Source: Alloyangia mangrovi (GTDB lineage Bacteria > Pseudomonadota > Alphaproteobacteria > Rhodobacterales > Rhodobacteraceae). From it: 41,965 bases of DNA. The notes under the pieces were generated by a model, which did not search any database, was not told the origin of the DNA, and saw only the letters and a list, made by a program, of their open reading frames with translations. The number at the start of each line of letters is the position of its first letter. Positions within the stretch are counted from its first letter, which is position 1. Shown in pieces: positions 32,263 through 40,633 of the stretch. The translations under genes were made by a program, and so were the position numbers. The stretch lies in assembly GCF_002300555.2 (NCBI RefSeq), contig NZ_NTHN02000049.1, forward strand, positions 1 to 41,965, written 5' to 3'.

Positions 32263-33489
32263 TTACCATTCGGGTTTGGGGGTGACCGGGGTGGCCGCGC
32301 CTTCGCGGTCGGCGGGGCTGACGGCGACGAAGTGCTCGCCCTGCCACTGTCCGACCCACCAGAGCTTGCGCAGCTGGTTGTCCTCGAGTTTGACCTCGCC
32401 GATCACCGTGTCGAAGGTGCCGGTGGACAGCTCACCCGCCAGCGCCTCGTGGTCGAGGCCGACGCGTTTCACCGCCTCTTCCAGCATCTCCAGCGAGGCA
32501 TAGGTGATGGCGCTCGCCCAGCTGTCCGGCGGGTTGCCGATGGCTGCGGTGTGCTTGGCGAAATATTCCTCGATCGCCGGGCTCATCGCGTCGACGCCGC
32601 CGATGGACATGACGCCTTCCTGCTTGCCTTCGGTGATCTTGCCGTAGATCGGGAAGGCGCCGCCGACACCGATGTAGAAGACCTTGGGGTTGTAGCCCAC
32701 GGTCATCGCCTGCTTGGTCACGCCGAAGCTGCCCGGCGGGTAGGAGAAGGCGACGAAGCTGTCGGCACCCGAGCCCTGCACCTCGTTGAGAATGGCGGCG
32801 AAGTCCGACGTGCCGAGCGGGTAGCTCTCGTCGTAGACCAGATCGAAGCCGGCTTCCTCGAAGGCGGGGCGGGCGGCCTTGACGAGGTCGATGCCGAAGC
32901 CGTCGGCGACCGAGATCATCGCGACCTTGTCGTTGATCGTCCCTGCTTCCTTGGCAGCGGCCAGTGTCTCGACCAGCGCGGTGGCATAGTCATGCCCGCC
33001 GCCGAGCATCCAGAACGAGCGGTCCCAGCGCTTGGCGAACTCGGGAGCCATGTCGGTCACCGAAGTCACCGCCAGTTGCGGATAGCCGAAGCGGTCCATC
33101 AGGGGGGCGATGGCGAGGTTGCCGCCGGTGCCCCAGGGCGGCAGGATCAGGTCGACCTTGTCCTGCGTGGCGAGCCGTTCGATGGCGCGCACGAGATCCT
33201 CGGCGCTGGAGCGGTCGTCGTATTCCACCACCTCGATCGGGCGGCGCGTGCCATCCGGCATCTCGAGCCCGCCGGCCTCGTTCACTTCCTTCACCCAGAG
33301 CTCGTAGTTGGGGATGGTGGTGATGCCCGCGCCGGTGGCGTTGGGGCCGGATTTCGACACCGCGTAGCCGATTGTGACCGGGGTTTCCTGCGCGGCGAGC
33401 GGGGTGCTCAGCGCCGAGGTCAGGGCCAGCGCCGAGACCATGGCAAGCGGCAGGGCACGCAGCAGGGCGCGCCTCGAGTTCTGTGACAT
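32263..33489 (-). CDS. ABC transporter substrate-binding protein, LivJ/amide-type, with Tat-like signal
   Basis: A 408-aa periplasmic binding protein (peripla_BP_6 type) and first gene of the operon. The N-terminus MSQNSRRALLRALPLAMVSA carries a twin-arginine-like SRRALLR motif before the hydrophobic stretch, with likely cleavage after LAAQ (about residue 34). Mature features are VTIGYAVSKSGPNATGAG, YDDRSSAEDLVRAIERLATQDKVDLILPPWGTG and YPPGSFGVTKQAMTVGYNPKVFYIGVGGAFP. The family binds amino acids, amides, aromatic acids and other ligands; this one is not resolved. GGGAGGA precedes the ATG, and the divergent AraC-type gene starts 174 bp away. Confidence 0.9.
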   Translation of the reverse strand: MSQNSRRALLRALPLAMVSALALTSALSTPLAAQETPVTIGYAVSKSGPNATGAGITTIPNYELWVKEVNEAGGLEMPDGTRRPIEVVEYDDRSSAEDLVRAIERLATQDKVDLILPPWGTGGNLAIAPLMDRFGYPQLAVTSVTDMAPEFAKRWDRSFWMLGGGHDYATALVETLAAAKEAGTINDKVAMISVADGFGIDLVKAARPAFEEAGFDLVYDESYPLGTSDFAAILNEVQGSGADSFVAFSYPPGSFGVTKQAMTVGYNPKVFYIGVGGAFPIYGKITEGKQEGVMSIGGVDAMSPAIEEYFAKHTAAIGNPPDSWASAITYASLEMLEEAVKRVGLDHEALAGELSTGTFDTVIGEVKLEDNQLRKLWWVGQWQGEHFVAVSPADREGAATPVTPKPEW

Positions 33490-33603
33490 GTTGTCCTCCC
33501 GTTTGATGCCTTTGCAGCATCGCGTTGCGCCACACGCGTCCCTCTCCCCGAGGCGTCCTGTGGCGGGTGAAGACGAAAATATCTGAAAAGCGCGTTGATA
33601 AAA

Positions 33604-33633
33604 TGCACGTATGAGGGGATGAATTGTACGTAT
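33604..33633. promoter_or_regulatory. Direct repeats, candidate AraC-type binding site
   Basis: TGCACGTAT at 33604-33612 and TGTACGTAT at 33625-33633 are direct repeats exactly 21 bp apart, two helical turns. That is the usual arrangement of half-sites for AraC-family activators. They lie in the intergenic region between the operon for transport and catabolism and the AraC-type gene. Confidence 0.5.
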
Positions 33634-33662
33634 CGGTCACAATTCGCGCACAAAACCTGAGC

Positions 33663-34532
33663 ATGATGAAAACTTTCCCCCTGCGGCCCGCGGCGCATCA
33701 CGGCATTACGGCCCATGAGATCCGCAGCCCCCTGGCCGAGACCACCTACGGCCTCCGGGCTGAAAACGCCTGTCTTCTGGTGCTGCGATCGGGGCGGGGT
33801 CGGGTGCTGAGCGGCGAGCGCGACATGGGGCTCGAGGCGCCGCGATTCGTCTGGTTGGCGCCGGGGCGGGACGGGACGTTGAAACTCTCGCCGGGCAGCC
33901 GCGGCGAGCTGGTGCTGCTCACCAAGGGCGCGCTTGCCCGGGTGCTGCCGGGCTCGGCCTTCGGCGACGAGCTGAGCCAGGTGCTGAGCGCCGATCTGTC
34001 GGTGCCGCTGGGGGACGAGCGCGAGCGTGTGGTGCGGCGGCTGGCGGAGCTGCGCGAGGAACTGGCCGAGAGCGCGCCGGGGGTCGAGATCATGGCCGGG
34101 CACATGCTGTCGATGCTGCTGGTGCAGCTTTGGCGCGGGGTGAAGGAGGGGCGTGCGCGGCCCGACGTGGCGACGGGCGGGCTGGTGCAGGGCTTTGTGC
34201 AGCTCGCCGGTCTGCATCTGCGCGAGCATTGGGAGGTGGGCGATTACGCCCGCGCGCTGGGCGTGTCGCGGGACCGTCTGGCGGGGGCGGTGCGCCGTGC
34301 GACAGGGCGCTCGCCACAGACCTGGCTGCACGAGGCGCTGCATCGCGAGGCGGCGGAGCTGTTGACCAACTCGGGGCTTCAGGTCGCGCAGGTGGGGTTC
34401 CGTCTCGGGTTTTCAGACCCCGCCTATTTCAACAGGTTTTTCAAACGGATGGAGGGCGTCCCTCCGAGCCGGTTCCGGCGCCGGATGGCCAAGCGCAGTG
34501 CGCCTGCGACGTCTTATGCGGCCTGGCCGTAG
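33663..34532 (+). CDS. AraC-family transcriptional regulator
   Basis: About 289 aa. The N-terminal part (about residues 1-180) is a cupin-like sensor region (ENACLLVLRSGRGRVLSGERD, APRFVWLAPGRDGTLKLSPGSRGELVLL). The C-terminal AraC domain has two HTH motifs: WEVGDYARALGVSRDRLAGAVRRATGRSPQTWLHEALHREA and the second with VAQVGFRLGFSDPAYFNRFFKRMEGVPPSRFRRR, the family signature. I chose ATG 33663; a TTG at 33624 with AGGGG upstream is possible but would start inside the direct repeats. The gene is divergent from the 10-kb transport and catabolism operon and is its likely activator, with the ligand sensed by the N-terminal domain. Confidence 0.88.
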   Translation: MMKTFPLRPAAHHGITAHEIRSPLAETTYGLRAENACLLVLRSGRGRVLSGERDMGLEAPRFVWLAPGRDGTLKLSPGSRGELVLLTKGALARVLPGSAFGDELSQVLSADLSVPLGDERERVVRRLAELREELAESAPGVEIMAGHMLSMLLVQLWRGVKEGRARPDVATGGLVQGFVQLAGLHLREHWEVGDYARALGVSRDRLAGAVRRATGRSPQTWLHEALHREAAELLTNSGLQVAQVGFRLGFSDPAYFNRFFKRMEGVPPSRFRRRMAKRSAPATSYAAWP

Positions 34533-34610
34533 GGCGCTGCGTTTGATCCGGCAGGACACGGGGCGACCAGCCCCGGGCCGCGCGCATCCCTCATCTCCGA
34601 GGCGGAGAGG

Positions 34611-35660
34611 TCAAGCCCGCCGACGCCGTCCGCCCCGCCGCCCGCCACGGGCGTCGGTGCCCGCTTCCTCGCCCTTGTTCATCGCGATCCAGGCGCTGCC
34701 GTGCGGGTCGTGGTTCACCAGGAAATTCGCCGCACGGATCGCCATCATCTCGGCGCCGGGACCGGCGCGCATCGATCCCAGCCCGAAGAGCCGCACGAAC
34801 TCCGCATCCTCCATCGGCGGCAGGATCACCCCGGCGGTTTCCAGTTCGGCCTTCTTGGCCGCGATCCTTGCCTGCGTCACCGGCAGAGCCACGGGATTCA
34901 TGATCGCCGAGGTCATCCCCGCGCCGATCGCCATGGGCAGGAAGGCGGTATTGATCCCGTGCCGGTTGGGCAGGCCGAAGGAGATGTTCGAGGCACCGCA
35001 GGTGGTGTTCACCCCCAGTTCCTCGCGCAGCCGCCGCACCAGCGCAAAGACCTGCTGGCCGGCTGTGGCCATCGCGCCCACTGGCATGACCAGCGGATCG
35101 ACCACGATGTCATGCGCGGGGATGCCGAAATCCGCCGCGCGCTCGACGATCTTGCGGGCCACGGCGAAGCGCACATCGGGGTCCTCGGAAATGCCGGTGT
35201 CGTCGTTGGAGATCGCCACCACCGGCACGTTGTACTTCCTCACCAGCGGCAGAACCCGTTCCAGACGCTCTTCCTCGCCGGTGACCGAGTTCAGCAGGGG
35301 GCGACCCTCGGCGGCTTCGAGCCCGGCCTCGAGCGCGCCGGGCACCGAGCTGTCGATGCAGAGCGGCACATCCACCACCCCCTGCACCAACTCGATCACC
35401 TGCCGCATGAGCGGCGGCTCGGTCACGTTCGGATCGGGGTTGGAATTGTAGACCACGCCCGCGTTCACATCGAGCACCGCCGCCCCCGCCGCCACCTGCG
35501 CCAGAGCATCGGCGACGACGGTAGAGAAATCGCCCGCCTCCAACTCGGCCGCCAGCTTCTTGCGGCCGGTGGGGTTGATCCGCTCGCCGATGACGCAGAA
35601 GGGCTCGTCGAACCCCATGATCACGGTGCGGGTCTTCGACTCGAGAACGGTGCGGGTCAT
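34611..35660 (-). CDS. Methyltetrahydrofolate:corrinoid/cobalamin methyltransferase
   Basis: A 349-aa pterin-binding TIM-barrel protein of the MtrH/AcsE/dihydropteroate synthase-like type. Visible are CVIGERINPTGRKKLAAEL, AAVLDVNAGVVYNSNPDPN, PLCIDSSVPGALEAGLEAA, LLNSVTGEEERLERVLPLV, VVAISNDDTG and the NTTCGASNISFGLPNR strand near the end. It would move a methyl group between a corrinoid protein and tetrahydrofolate. No corrinoid-binding protein lies in the window. The C-terminus ends in an Arg/Gly-rich tail (GGRRGGRRRRA). GGGAGGAGA precedes the start. It is the last gene of the minus-strand cluster with a MetF-like reductase, suggesting demethylation of a methylated compound and oxidation of the methyl group. 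Confidence 0.88.
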   Translation of the reverse strand: MTRTVLESKTRTVIMGFDEPFCVIGERINPTGRKKLAAELEAGDFSTVVADALAQVAAGAAVLDVNAGVVYNSNPDPNVTEPPLMRQVIELVQGVVDVPLCIDSSVPGALEAGLEAAEGRPLLNSVTGEEERLERVLPLVRKYNVPVVAISNDDTGISEDPDVRFAVARKIVERAADFGIPAHDIVVDPLVMPVGAMATAGQQVFALVRRLREELGVNTTCGASNISFGLPNRHGINTAFLPMAIGAGMTSAIMNPVALPVTQARIAAKKAELETAGVILPPMEDAEFVRLFGLGSMRAGPGAEMMAIRAANFLVNHDPHGSAWIAMNKGEEAGTDARGGRRGGRRRRA

Positions 35661-35684
35661 GGGCTCTCCTCCCTTGGGTGCGGT

Positions 35685-36335
35685 CTAGTCCAGTCTGGTC
35701 AGCAGCTCCGCGAGCGCGGGGTCGGTGTAATCGGTGATCACGGTCTGCGCCCCGGCGTCGTGAAGTTGCCGGGCGCTCAGGCCCGAGGACCGGATGCCGA
35801 CCGTATGCGCGCCCGAGGCGGCAGCGGCGCGCATGCCCGAGGGGCTGTCCTCGAAGGCGATGCAGGCGCGCGGCTCCACGTCGAAGCCGCGCATGGCGGC
35901 GAGATAGGGCTCGGGGTCGGGCTTGGCGCGGATGCATTCGTCGCCGATCACCAGAAGCTCGATCCTGTCCCGCAGCCCGATGGCACCCAGCATCACCTCG
36001 GCGTTGGCGCGCGGTGCGTTGGTGACCACGGCAATGCGCCAGCCGCGCGCCTGCGCGTGGTCCAGCAGCGCCTCGGCGCCGGGCATCGGCGCATGGCCGG
36101 TGGCCAACCGGTCGCGGAAGCGCGCCTCCTTGAGGTCCGACAGGGTCTGGGCGTCCTCGCCGGGGAAGATCTCGGGGAAGCTCTCGAGGTTGTGCCGACC
36201 GTGGATGTCCGACAGGTATCCCGCCTCGGTCAACTCGCGCCCGCGCTCGGCGTAGAGATCCGCGAAGACCTCGAAATGCAGCGGGTCGGAGTGCAGAAGT
36301 GTACCGTCGAGGTCGAAGAGGAGTGCCTTGATCAT
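35685..36335 (-). CDS. HAD-superfamily (subfamily IA) phosphatase
   Basis: A 216-aa phosphatase or phosphomutase-like enzyme. HAD motif I DLDGTLLHSDPLH with nucleophile Asp near residue 8, a helical cap, motif II VVTNAPR, motif III Lys in IRAKPDPEPYLAAM and motif IV FEDSPSGMRAAAASG. Close to beta-phosphoglucomutase and phosphoglycolate phosphatase-like proteins; substrate unknown. It starts 41 bp after the MetF-like gene and ends 24 bp before the methyltransferase gene, so it is probably co-transcribed and may remove an inhibitory or side product; that role is a guess. Confidence 0.88.
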   Translation of the reverse strand: MIKALLFDLDGTLLHSDPLHFEVFADLYAERGRELTEAGYLSDIHGRHNLESFPEIFPGEDAQTLSDLKEARFRDRLATGHAPMPGAEALLDHAQARGWRIAVVTNAPRANAEVMLGAIGLRDRIELLVIGDECIRAKPDPEPYLAAMRGFDVEPRACIAFEDSPSGMRAAAASGAHTVGIRSSGLSARQLHDAGAQTVITDYTDPALAELLTRLD

Positions 36336-36376
36336 GCCTGTCCCTTGCGCGTTGTGTGGCTCGGCGGACGGGACCC

Positions 36377-37298
36377 TCAGACGGCCCGTGCGGCCGGCTG
36401 CGCGGCATCGCCGCCATGGCGGGCGGCCCAGTCCGTCGCAGCAGGGATGCCCCCGAGCGGGAAGAGATGCAACTGCGCGATGGGCAGGTCGGGCTCGGCG
36501 GCACAGGCGCGGGCGATCTCTGCGACGAAGTCGGTGGGCTCGTAGGGCAGCAGCAACTTGCTGACATCACGGGCGCGCTTCTGAAGGACCTTCATCGAGG
36601 GGCCGACGCCGCAGGTGACGGCGAAGCGGATCAGCGTCTGGAGCTTGGCGGGGCCGGCGATGCCGAGGTGGACGGGCAGGTTGATGCCCGCGGCGCGCAG
36701 CCGCCGGGCCCATGCCAGAACCGGCGCGGTGTCGAAGGCGAATTGCGTCACCAGCCCCATCTGCGCGTCGGTCCGTTGCGAGAAGGCCTGCTTCCAGCGC
36801 AGCGCCTGCAGCACCGCGCGGTCCGAGCCATCGGGGTCGATGTCACGGCTGCCCTCGGGGTGGCCGGCGACGTGCAGCCGGGTGAAGCCGGCGCGGTCGA
36901 AGAGCCCGGTTTCGAGCAGTTGCATGGACGAGTGAAAGTCGCCGCGCGGCGACGGGATGCCGCCGGCGAGGATCAGCCCTTGGGTGACCCCGGCCTCGCC
37001 GTGGTAGCGGGCGATCCAATCCTTGAGCGTGGCGGCATCGGGGATCGAGCGGGCAGGGAAATGCGGCATGACGCTGTAGCCCTCGGCGGCAAGACGGGCG
37101 GCGGTGGCCACCATGTCCTCGATCGGGGTGCCGTCGATATGGGCGATGTAGACGCGGGTGGCTTCGGGGAGCAGGGCTCGGAAGTCGCCGATCTGCGCCG
37201 CGGTGCGCGGCATGACTTCGATCGAGTAGCCCTCGAGCGCCGAGGGCGGCAGGTGCGGTGCGGCCGGGCGCGGGGGGGCGGAAGTTCAGTAGCGTCAT
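36377..37298 (-). pseudogene. Methylenetetrahydrofolate reductase family (MetF-like), apparent +1 frameshift near the start
   Basis: The main frame (to 36377) has the MetF TIM-barrel pattern: VYIAHIDGTPIEDMVATAARLAAEGYSVMPHFPARSI, GLILAGGIPSPRGDF, RLHVAGHPEGSRDIDPDG, MGLVTQFAFDTAPVLAWARRLRAAG and PVHLGIAGPAKLQTLIRFAVTCGVG. The start is separated by a frame break: from ATG 37296-37298 the first residues are MTLLNFRPP, and at the G7 run 37272-37278 (C7 on the coding strand) one base must be removed to continue as RPAAPHLPPSALEGYSIEVMPRTAAQ. Restored length is about 306 aa. If the break were real, translation could start within the main frame at MPRTAAQ (37213). The ATG overlaps the upstream gene stop. 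It would reduce methylene-THF or run in reverse in methyl oxidation. Confidence 0.85.
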
Positions 37299-37621
37299 CT
37301 GGGTCCTTTCCCCTTGGCCGGGCGGTCCGCCCAGCCGTCCTGATCGACCAGCGCGGAAAGCCGGTCGGGTCCATAGTCCTCGTCGAGCCGGGCGGCCATC
37401 GCCGCGGCGATCTCCTGCGCGTCGCCCTGCTGCGGTGGTGCCGGGACGCGGCGCCAGGCCGAGAGATAGGCGTCGGTTCCCTGGGCACCGCTGCGCATGG
37501 CAGCGCGGTCGATGGCGGCCTCGAAGCGGGCGGGCAGCACACCCTTGGCCGCGCGCCGCCCGGAGCCGACGATCACCTGCGCGGGGATGTCGCGCCAGTA
37601 GAGGAGGGTGACTTCGGTCAT
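37295..37621 (-). CDS. 'Virulence factor' domain protein (conserved small protein of a C1 cluster)
   Basis: A 108-aa protein starting MTEVTLLYWRDIPAQVIVG, with SGRRAAKGVLPARFEAAIDRAAMRSG and DAYLSAWRR. This is the pattern of the 'Virulence factor' domain family, a name that does not describe a shown function. Start 37621 matches the family N-terminus; a longer frame to 37960 would run through the intergenic region. Its stop overlaps the start of the MetF-like gene (ATGA), so the pair is coupled. In alphaproteobacteria it commonly accompanies MetF-like and corrinoid methyltransferase genes, suggesting a part in one-carbon chemistry. Mechanism unknown. Confidence 0.8.
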   Translation of the reverse strand: MTEVTLLYWRDIPAQVIVGSGRRAAKGVLPARFEAAIDRAAMRSGAQGTDAYLSAWRRVPAPPQQGDAQEIAAAMAARLDEDYGPDRLSALVDQDGWADRPAKGKGPR

Positions 37622-37985
37622 TCCGCCGGGGTCCGCAAGGCTTGTTGCCCCCAGTCTAGGATGCCAGCGTCGCGAGGCGCGGTCGGTTTTCGACGACATG
37701 GGGGCCGTGAGCGACGCAGGGAGATCGCGTCCGGCTTGGGGCTTTCGGGAGGGTCTCCTGCCGCCCGGCCGCAAGGTTGCAAGGGACTGGTCAGGGTCAT
37801 TGCCGCCGAGCCGGATCGCAGTGCCGGTTTCGCGCCTGCCGCGCGCGCCGTGCATCCGTCGCCCGCGTACGAATATTTGATCATCTTCTTTCCAAACGCG
37901 TTCAAACCGGGCGGAAGGTTCTCTTGCGCCGCCTCGTTGCGCCGCGTATCGTGAGCGCAACTAGATATACGGAAAGGCGCAGAAC
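37622..37985. other. Intergenic region between divergent genes, no gene seen
   Basis: This 364-bp region lies between the virulence-factor-like gene (minus) and the Ppx/GppA homologue (plus) and should hold both promoters. I see no frame with family resemblance, no RNA gene and no clear operator. An AT-richer stretch near 37870-37890 is the likeliest promoter area. Confidence 0.5.
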
Positions 37986-39097
37986 ATGGCGCCAAGGCGT
38001 CCCAGAGGTGCGGGCGCTTTCCCGAAACCGGTCGAGAGCCCCGCGCCGAACAAACCCGATCCGAATGCGCTCTACGCGGCGCTGGATCTGGGGACCAATA
38101 GTTGTCGCATGCTGATTGCCCAGCCAAAGGGCAGCCAGTTCCATGTGATCGACTCGTTTTCCAAATCCGTCCAGCTCGGGCATGGCCTCGAGCGGAGCGG
38201 ACGGCTGTCGCGTGCCTCGATGGCGCGCACCGTCGCCGCGTTGCGGGTCTGCCAGCAGAAAATCCGCCGCCACGAGGTGGTGCGCATGCGGCTGGTCGCG
38301 ACCGAGGCCTGCCGGAGGGCGAAGAACTCCCGCGACTTCATCCGCCAGATCAAGCGCGAAACCGGCCTCGAGATGGAGATCATCCAGCCCGAGGAGGAGG
38401 CCCGTCTCGCGGTGATCTCCTGCGCGCCGCTGGTTTCGACGCGCACCGAGCAATTGCTGGTGGTGGACATCGGCGGCGGCTCGACCGAGCTGGTGTGGAT
38501 CGACCTGTCGTCGGTGCCCAACCGCGACCGGCCGCGCGCCATCATGCGGCTGCATTCCGGCTTCCACCCACCCGAAAGCCCGTTTCCCGCCGCCAAGGTG
38601 GTGGACTGGATCTCGGTGCCGCTCGGGGTCGCCACGCTGCGCGACCAGTTCAACGACGTGCAGGACGACGCCGCGCGCTACGCGCTGATGAGCTGGTTCT
38701 TCGAGGAGAACCTTTCCGAGTTCGCGCCCTACAAGGACGCGCAGAGCCGCGAGGGCTTCCAGATCATCGGCACCTCTGGCACGGTGACCACCGTGGCGGC
38801 CTCACACCTCGGGCTGCGGCGCTACGACCGAACCAAGGTCGACGGGCTGCGTATGTCCTCGGACCAGATCGAGGCGGTGATCGGCAAGTACCTCGAGATG
38901 GGCCGGCCGGGCGGCGGCGCGATCCGCGCATTGGCCAGGATCGGCAGTCGCTGATCATGTCGGGCGCGGCGATCCTGCAGGCGCTCCTGCGGATCTGGCC
39001 AACGGACCGGCTGTCGGTGGCTGACCGGGGCCTGCGCGAGGGTCTGCTCTATGCGCAGATGTCGGTGGATGGTGTTCTGGAGGACGGGCCGCTATAG
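37986..39097 (+). pseudogene. Ppx/GppA phosphatase family protein, apparent -1 frameshift near 38903
   Basis: Exopolyphosphatase or (p)ppGpp-phosphatase family, sugar-kinase/actin-like fold. Motifs: ALYAALDLGTNSCRMLIA (phosphate loop), RLVATEACRRAKNS, VVDIGGGSTELVW (second phosphate motif) and IIGTSGTVTTVAA. The frame from 37986 runs well to YLEMG and stops at 38954. The following frame gives PAGRRRDPRIGQDRQSLIMSGAAILQALLRIWPTDRLSVADRGLREGLLYAQM, the expected C-terminus, ending at 39097. One extra base (a C in the GGCC near 38903) restores about 370 aa. This is the only break in the window that needs an added base. rlmE follows 130 bp downstream. A real C-terminal truncation cannot be excluded. 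Confidence 0.85.
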
Positions 39098-39131
39098 GAG
39101 CGGCTTGACTTCGTGGTCCACGCCCGGAAAA

Positions 39132-39190
39132 GGGGGCGCTGCCCCCGTCTGCCTGCGGCAGACTCCCCCGGGATATTTGGGCCTAGAAGA
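39132..39190 (+). repeat. REP-like intergenic repeat, copy B
   Basis: GGGGGCGCTGCCCCC hairpin (39132-39146), a second hairpin GTCTGCC-TGC-GGCAGAC (39147-39163), CCCCCGG, ATATTTG and AGAAGAA. Same layout as 22643-22703. It lies between the Ppx/GppA homologue and rlmE and may end transcription of the former. Confidence 0.65.
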
Positions 39191-39228
39191 AACCTGTTGA
39201 TCGAAGCGGCTGGAAGAAGAGCGGGACC

Positions 39229-39945
39229 ATGGCGAAGAAACCTGACGGAAAGAACACTTCTGGACGTGGCCAGCGCGATCTGAAGGTCAAGGTGAAGTCG
39301 GCGCGCGGGCGCAAGCTCAGCTCGACCCGCTGGCTGCAGCGCCAGCTCAACGATCCCTACGTGAAGCGCGCGCAGACCGAGGGCTACCGCGGCCGCGCCG
39401 CCTTCAAGATCTTAGAGCTCGACGAGAAGTTCCGCTTCCTCGTGCCCGGCGCGCGGGTGGTCGACCTCGGCTGCGCCCCCGGCGGCTGGTGCCAGGTGGC
39501 GGTGCCTCGGGTCAACGCGCTCGGCGAGAAGAAGGGCAAGGCCATCGGCACCGTGCTCGGGGTCGACCTGCAGGAGGTGACGCCGATCGCCGGTGCCGAG
39601 ATTCATCAGCTCGACTTCATGGAAGACGGCGCCGACGAGAAGGTCAAGGAATGGCTCGGCGGCAAGGCCGACGTGGTCATGTCGGACATGGCGGCGGCCT
39701 CTTCTGGGCACAAGCAGACCGACCACCTGCGGATCATCGCGCTCTGCGAGGCGGCGGCCTATCTTGCCTTCGACGTGCTGGAGGAGGGCGGCACCTTTGT
39801 CGCCAAGGTCCTGGCGGGCGGCGCCGAGGGCTCGCTGCAGCAGATCCTCAAGCAGCGTTTCGACAAGGTGGCCAACGTGAAACCGCCGGCGAGCCGCTCG
39901 GATTCGTCGGAGAAATTCGTCGTCGCCACCGGCTTCCGGGGCTGA
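39229..39945 (+). CDS. rlmE: 23S rRNA (uridine2552-2'-O)-methyltransferase
   Basis: A 238-aa RrmJ/FtsJ-type methyltransferase that modifies U2552 in the A loop of 23S rRNA during late 50S assembly. Catalytic tetrad Lys60 (AAFKILE), Asp153 (VMSDMAA), Lys193 (FVAKVL) and Glu228 (SSEKFVV); AdoMet motif [11 protein letters not shown] at about 77-87. A basic N-terminal extension (residues 1-40, [19 protein letters not shown]) is usual in alphaproteobacteria. Start 39229 follows a purine-rich GGAAGAAGAGCGGG. It lies after a Ppx/GppA homologue, a common pairing in this order. Confidence 0.95.
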   Translation: MAKKPDGKNTSGRGQRDLKVKVKSARGRKLSSTRWLQRQLNDPYVKRAQTEGYRGRAAFKILELDEKFRFLVPGARVVDLGCAPGGWCQVAVPRVNALGEKKGKAIGTVLGVDLQEVTPIAGAEIHQLDFMEDGADEKVKEWLGGKADVVMSDMAAASSGHKQTDHLRIIALCEAAAYLAFDVLEEGGTFVAKVLAGGAEGSLQQILKQRFDKVANVKPPASRSDSSEKFVVATGFRG

Positions 39946-40027
39946 TCTCCGCCGGGGCCCGAGCACCCGCTTGCACTGCGCCTGCCGCTGCGACAGGCTG
40001 CGCCCGAGGTTTCGGGAGTGTGCCGGT

Positions 40028-40501
40028 ATGTCCATCAGTCGTTTTTCAAATCCGCTTGCCGCGCTGCTGGCGCTGGCGCTGCTGGGCGCCTGCGCGGCCA
40101 AGGCGCCGCCCGCGGCGGTGGAGATCCCGCTGCGCAATCCCACCGCGCCCGTGGGCTCGCAGGCCGATGCCGGGCTGGCGCGGCTGCAGGGCGGCTGGAC
40201 GGTGACCGAGGGCGCCGGCATGCCCGCGGGCGCGCGGATCGAGATCACCCCCGCCGAGCTGCGCATCGACGGCGTCGCGCTGCCGCTGGCCGAGGAGACG
40301 CCGGGGCGTCTGCGGATCGGGCAGGAGGTGCTCTGGGTGCATTGGATCGACGCCGACAACCGCACGGCGGCCATGGGCGAGCCGGGCGGCGGCCGGGTCT
40401 GGATCATGGATCGCCGCGGCGCTCCCGGCGAGCGAAGGGCGGCGGCGCGCGAGATTCTCGATTGGTACGGCTACGATCTGTCGCGGATGAGCGGGGGCTG
40501 A
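40028..40501 (+). CDS. Small outer-membrane lipoprotein, lipocalin-like
   Basis: A 157-aa protein with a lipoprotein signal (MSISRFSNPLAALLALALLGAC) and lipobox LGAC, Cys near residue 22. The mature part has an N-terminal linker and a beta-rich region LQGGWTVTEGAGMPAGARIEIT, LRIDGVALPLAEETPG, VLWVHWIDADNRTAAMGEPGGGRVWIMDR and a C-terminal helix EILDWYGYDLSRM. The GxW motif and repeated strands suggest a lipocalin-like barrel; the ligand is unknown. The start at 40028 is chosen for the signal peptide; a longer frame from 39971 has none. It follows rlmE by 82 bp in the same direction. Confidence 0.78.
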   Translation: MSISRFSNPLAALLALALLGACAAKAPPAAVEIPLRNPTAPVGSQADAGLARLQGGWTVTEGAGMPAGARIEITPAELRIDGVALPLAEETPGRLRIGQEVLWVHWIDADNRTAAMGEPGGGRVWIMDRRGAPGERRAAAREILDWYGYDLSRMSGG

Positions 40502-40633
40502 GGCGGCCTTGGGTGGCTTTGGCGCCGCAATGCTGCGCGCCACGCCGGGCTTGCAGCGGTAAAACCCGGAATTCTCTCGCAATTTGCGCGGGTTTCGGGT
40601 GAGACTTCCAGGGTTAGAACCGGTGTCCGTATC

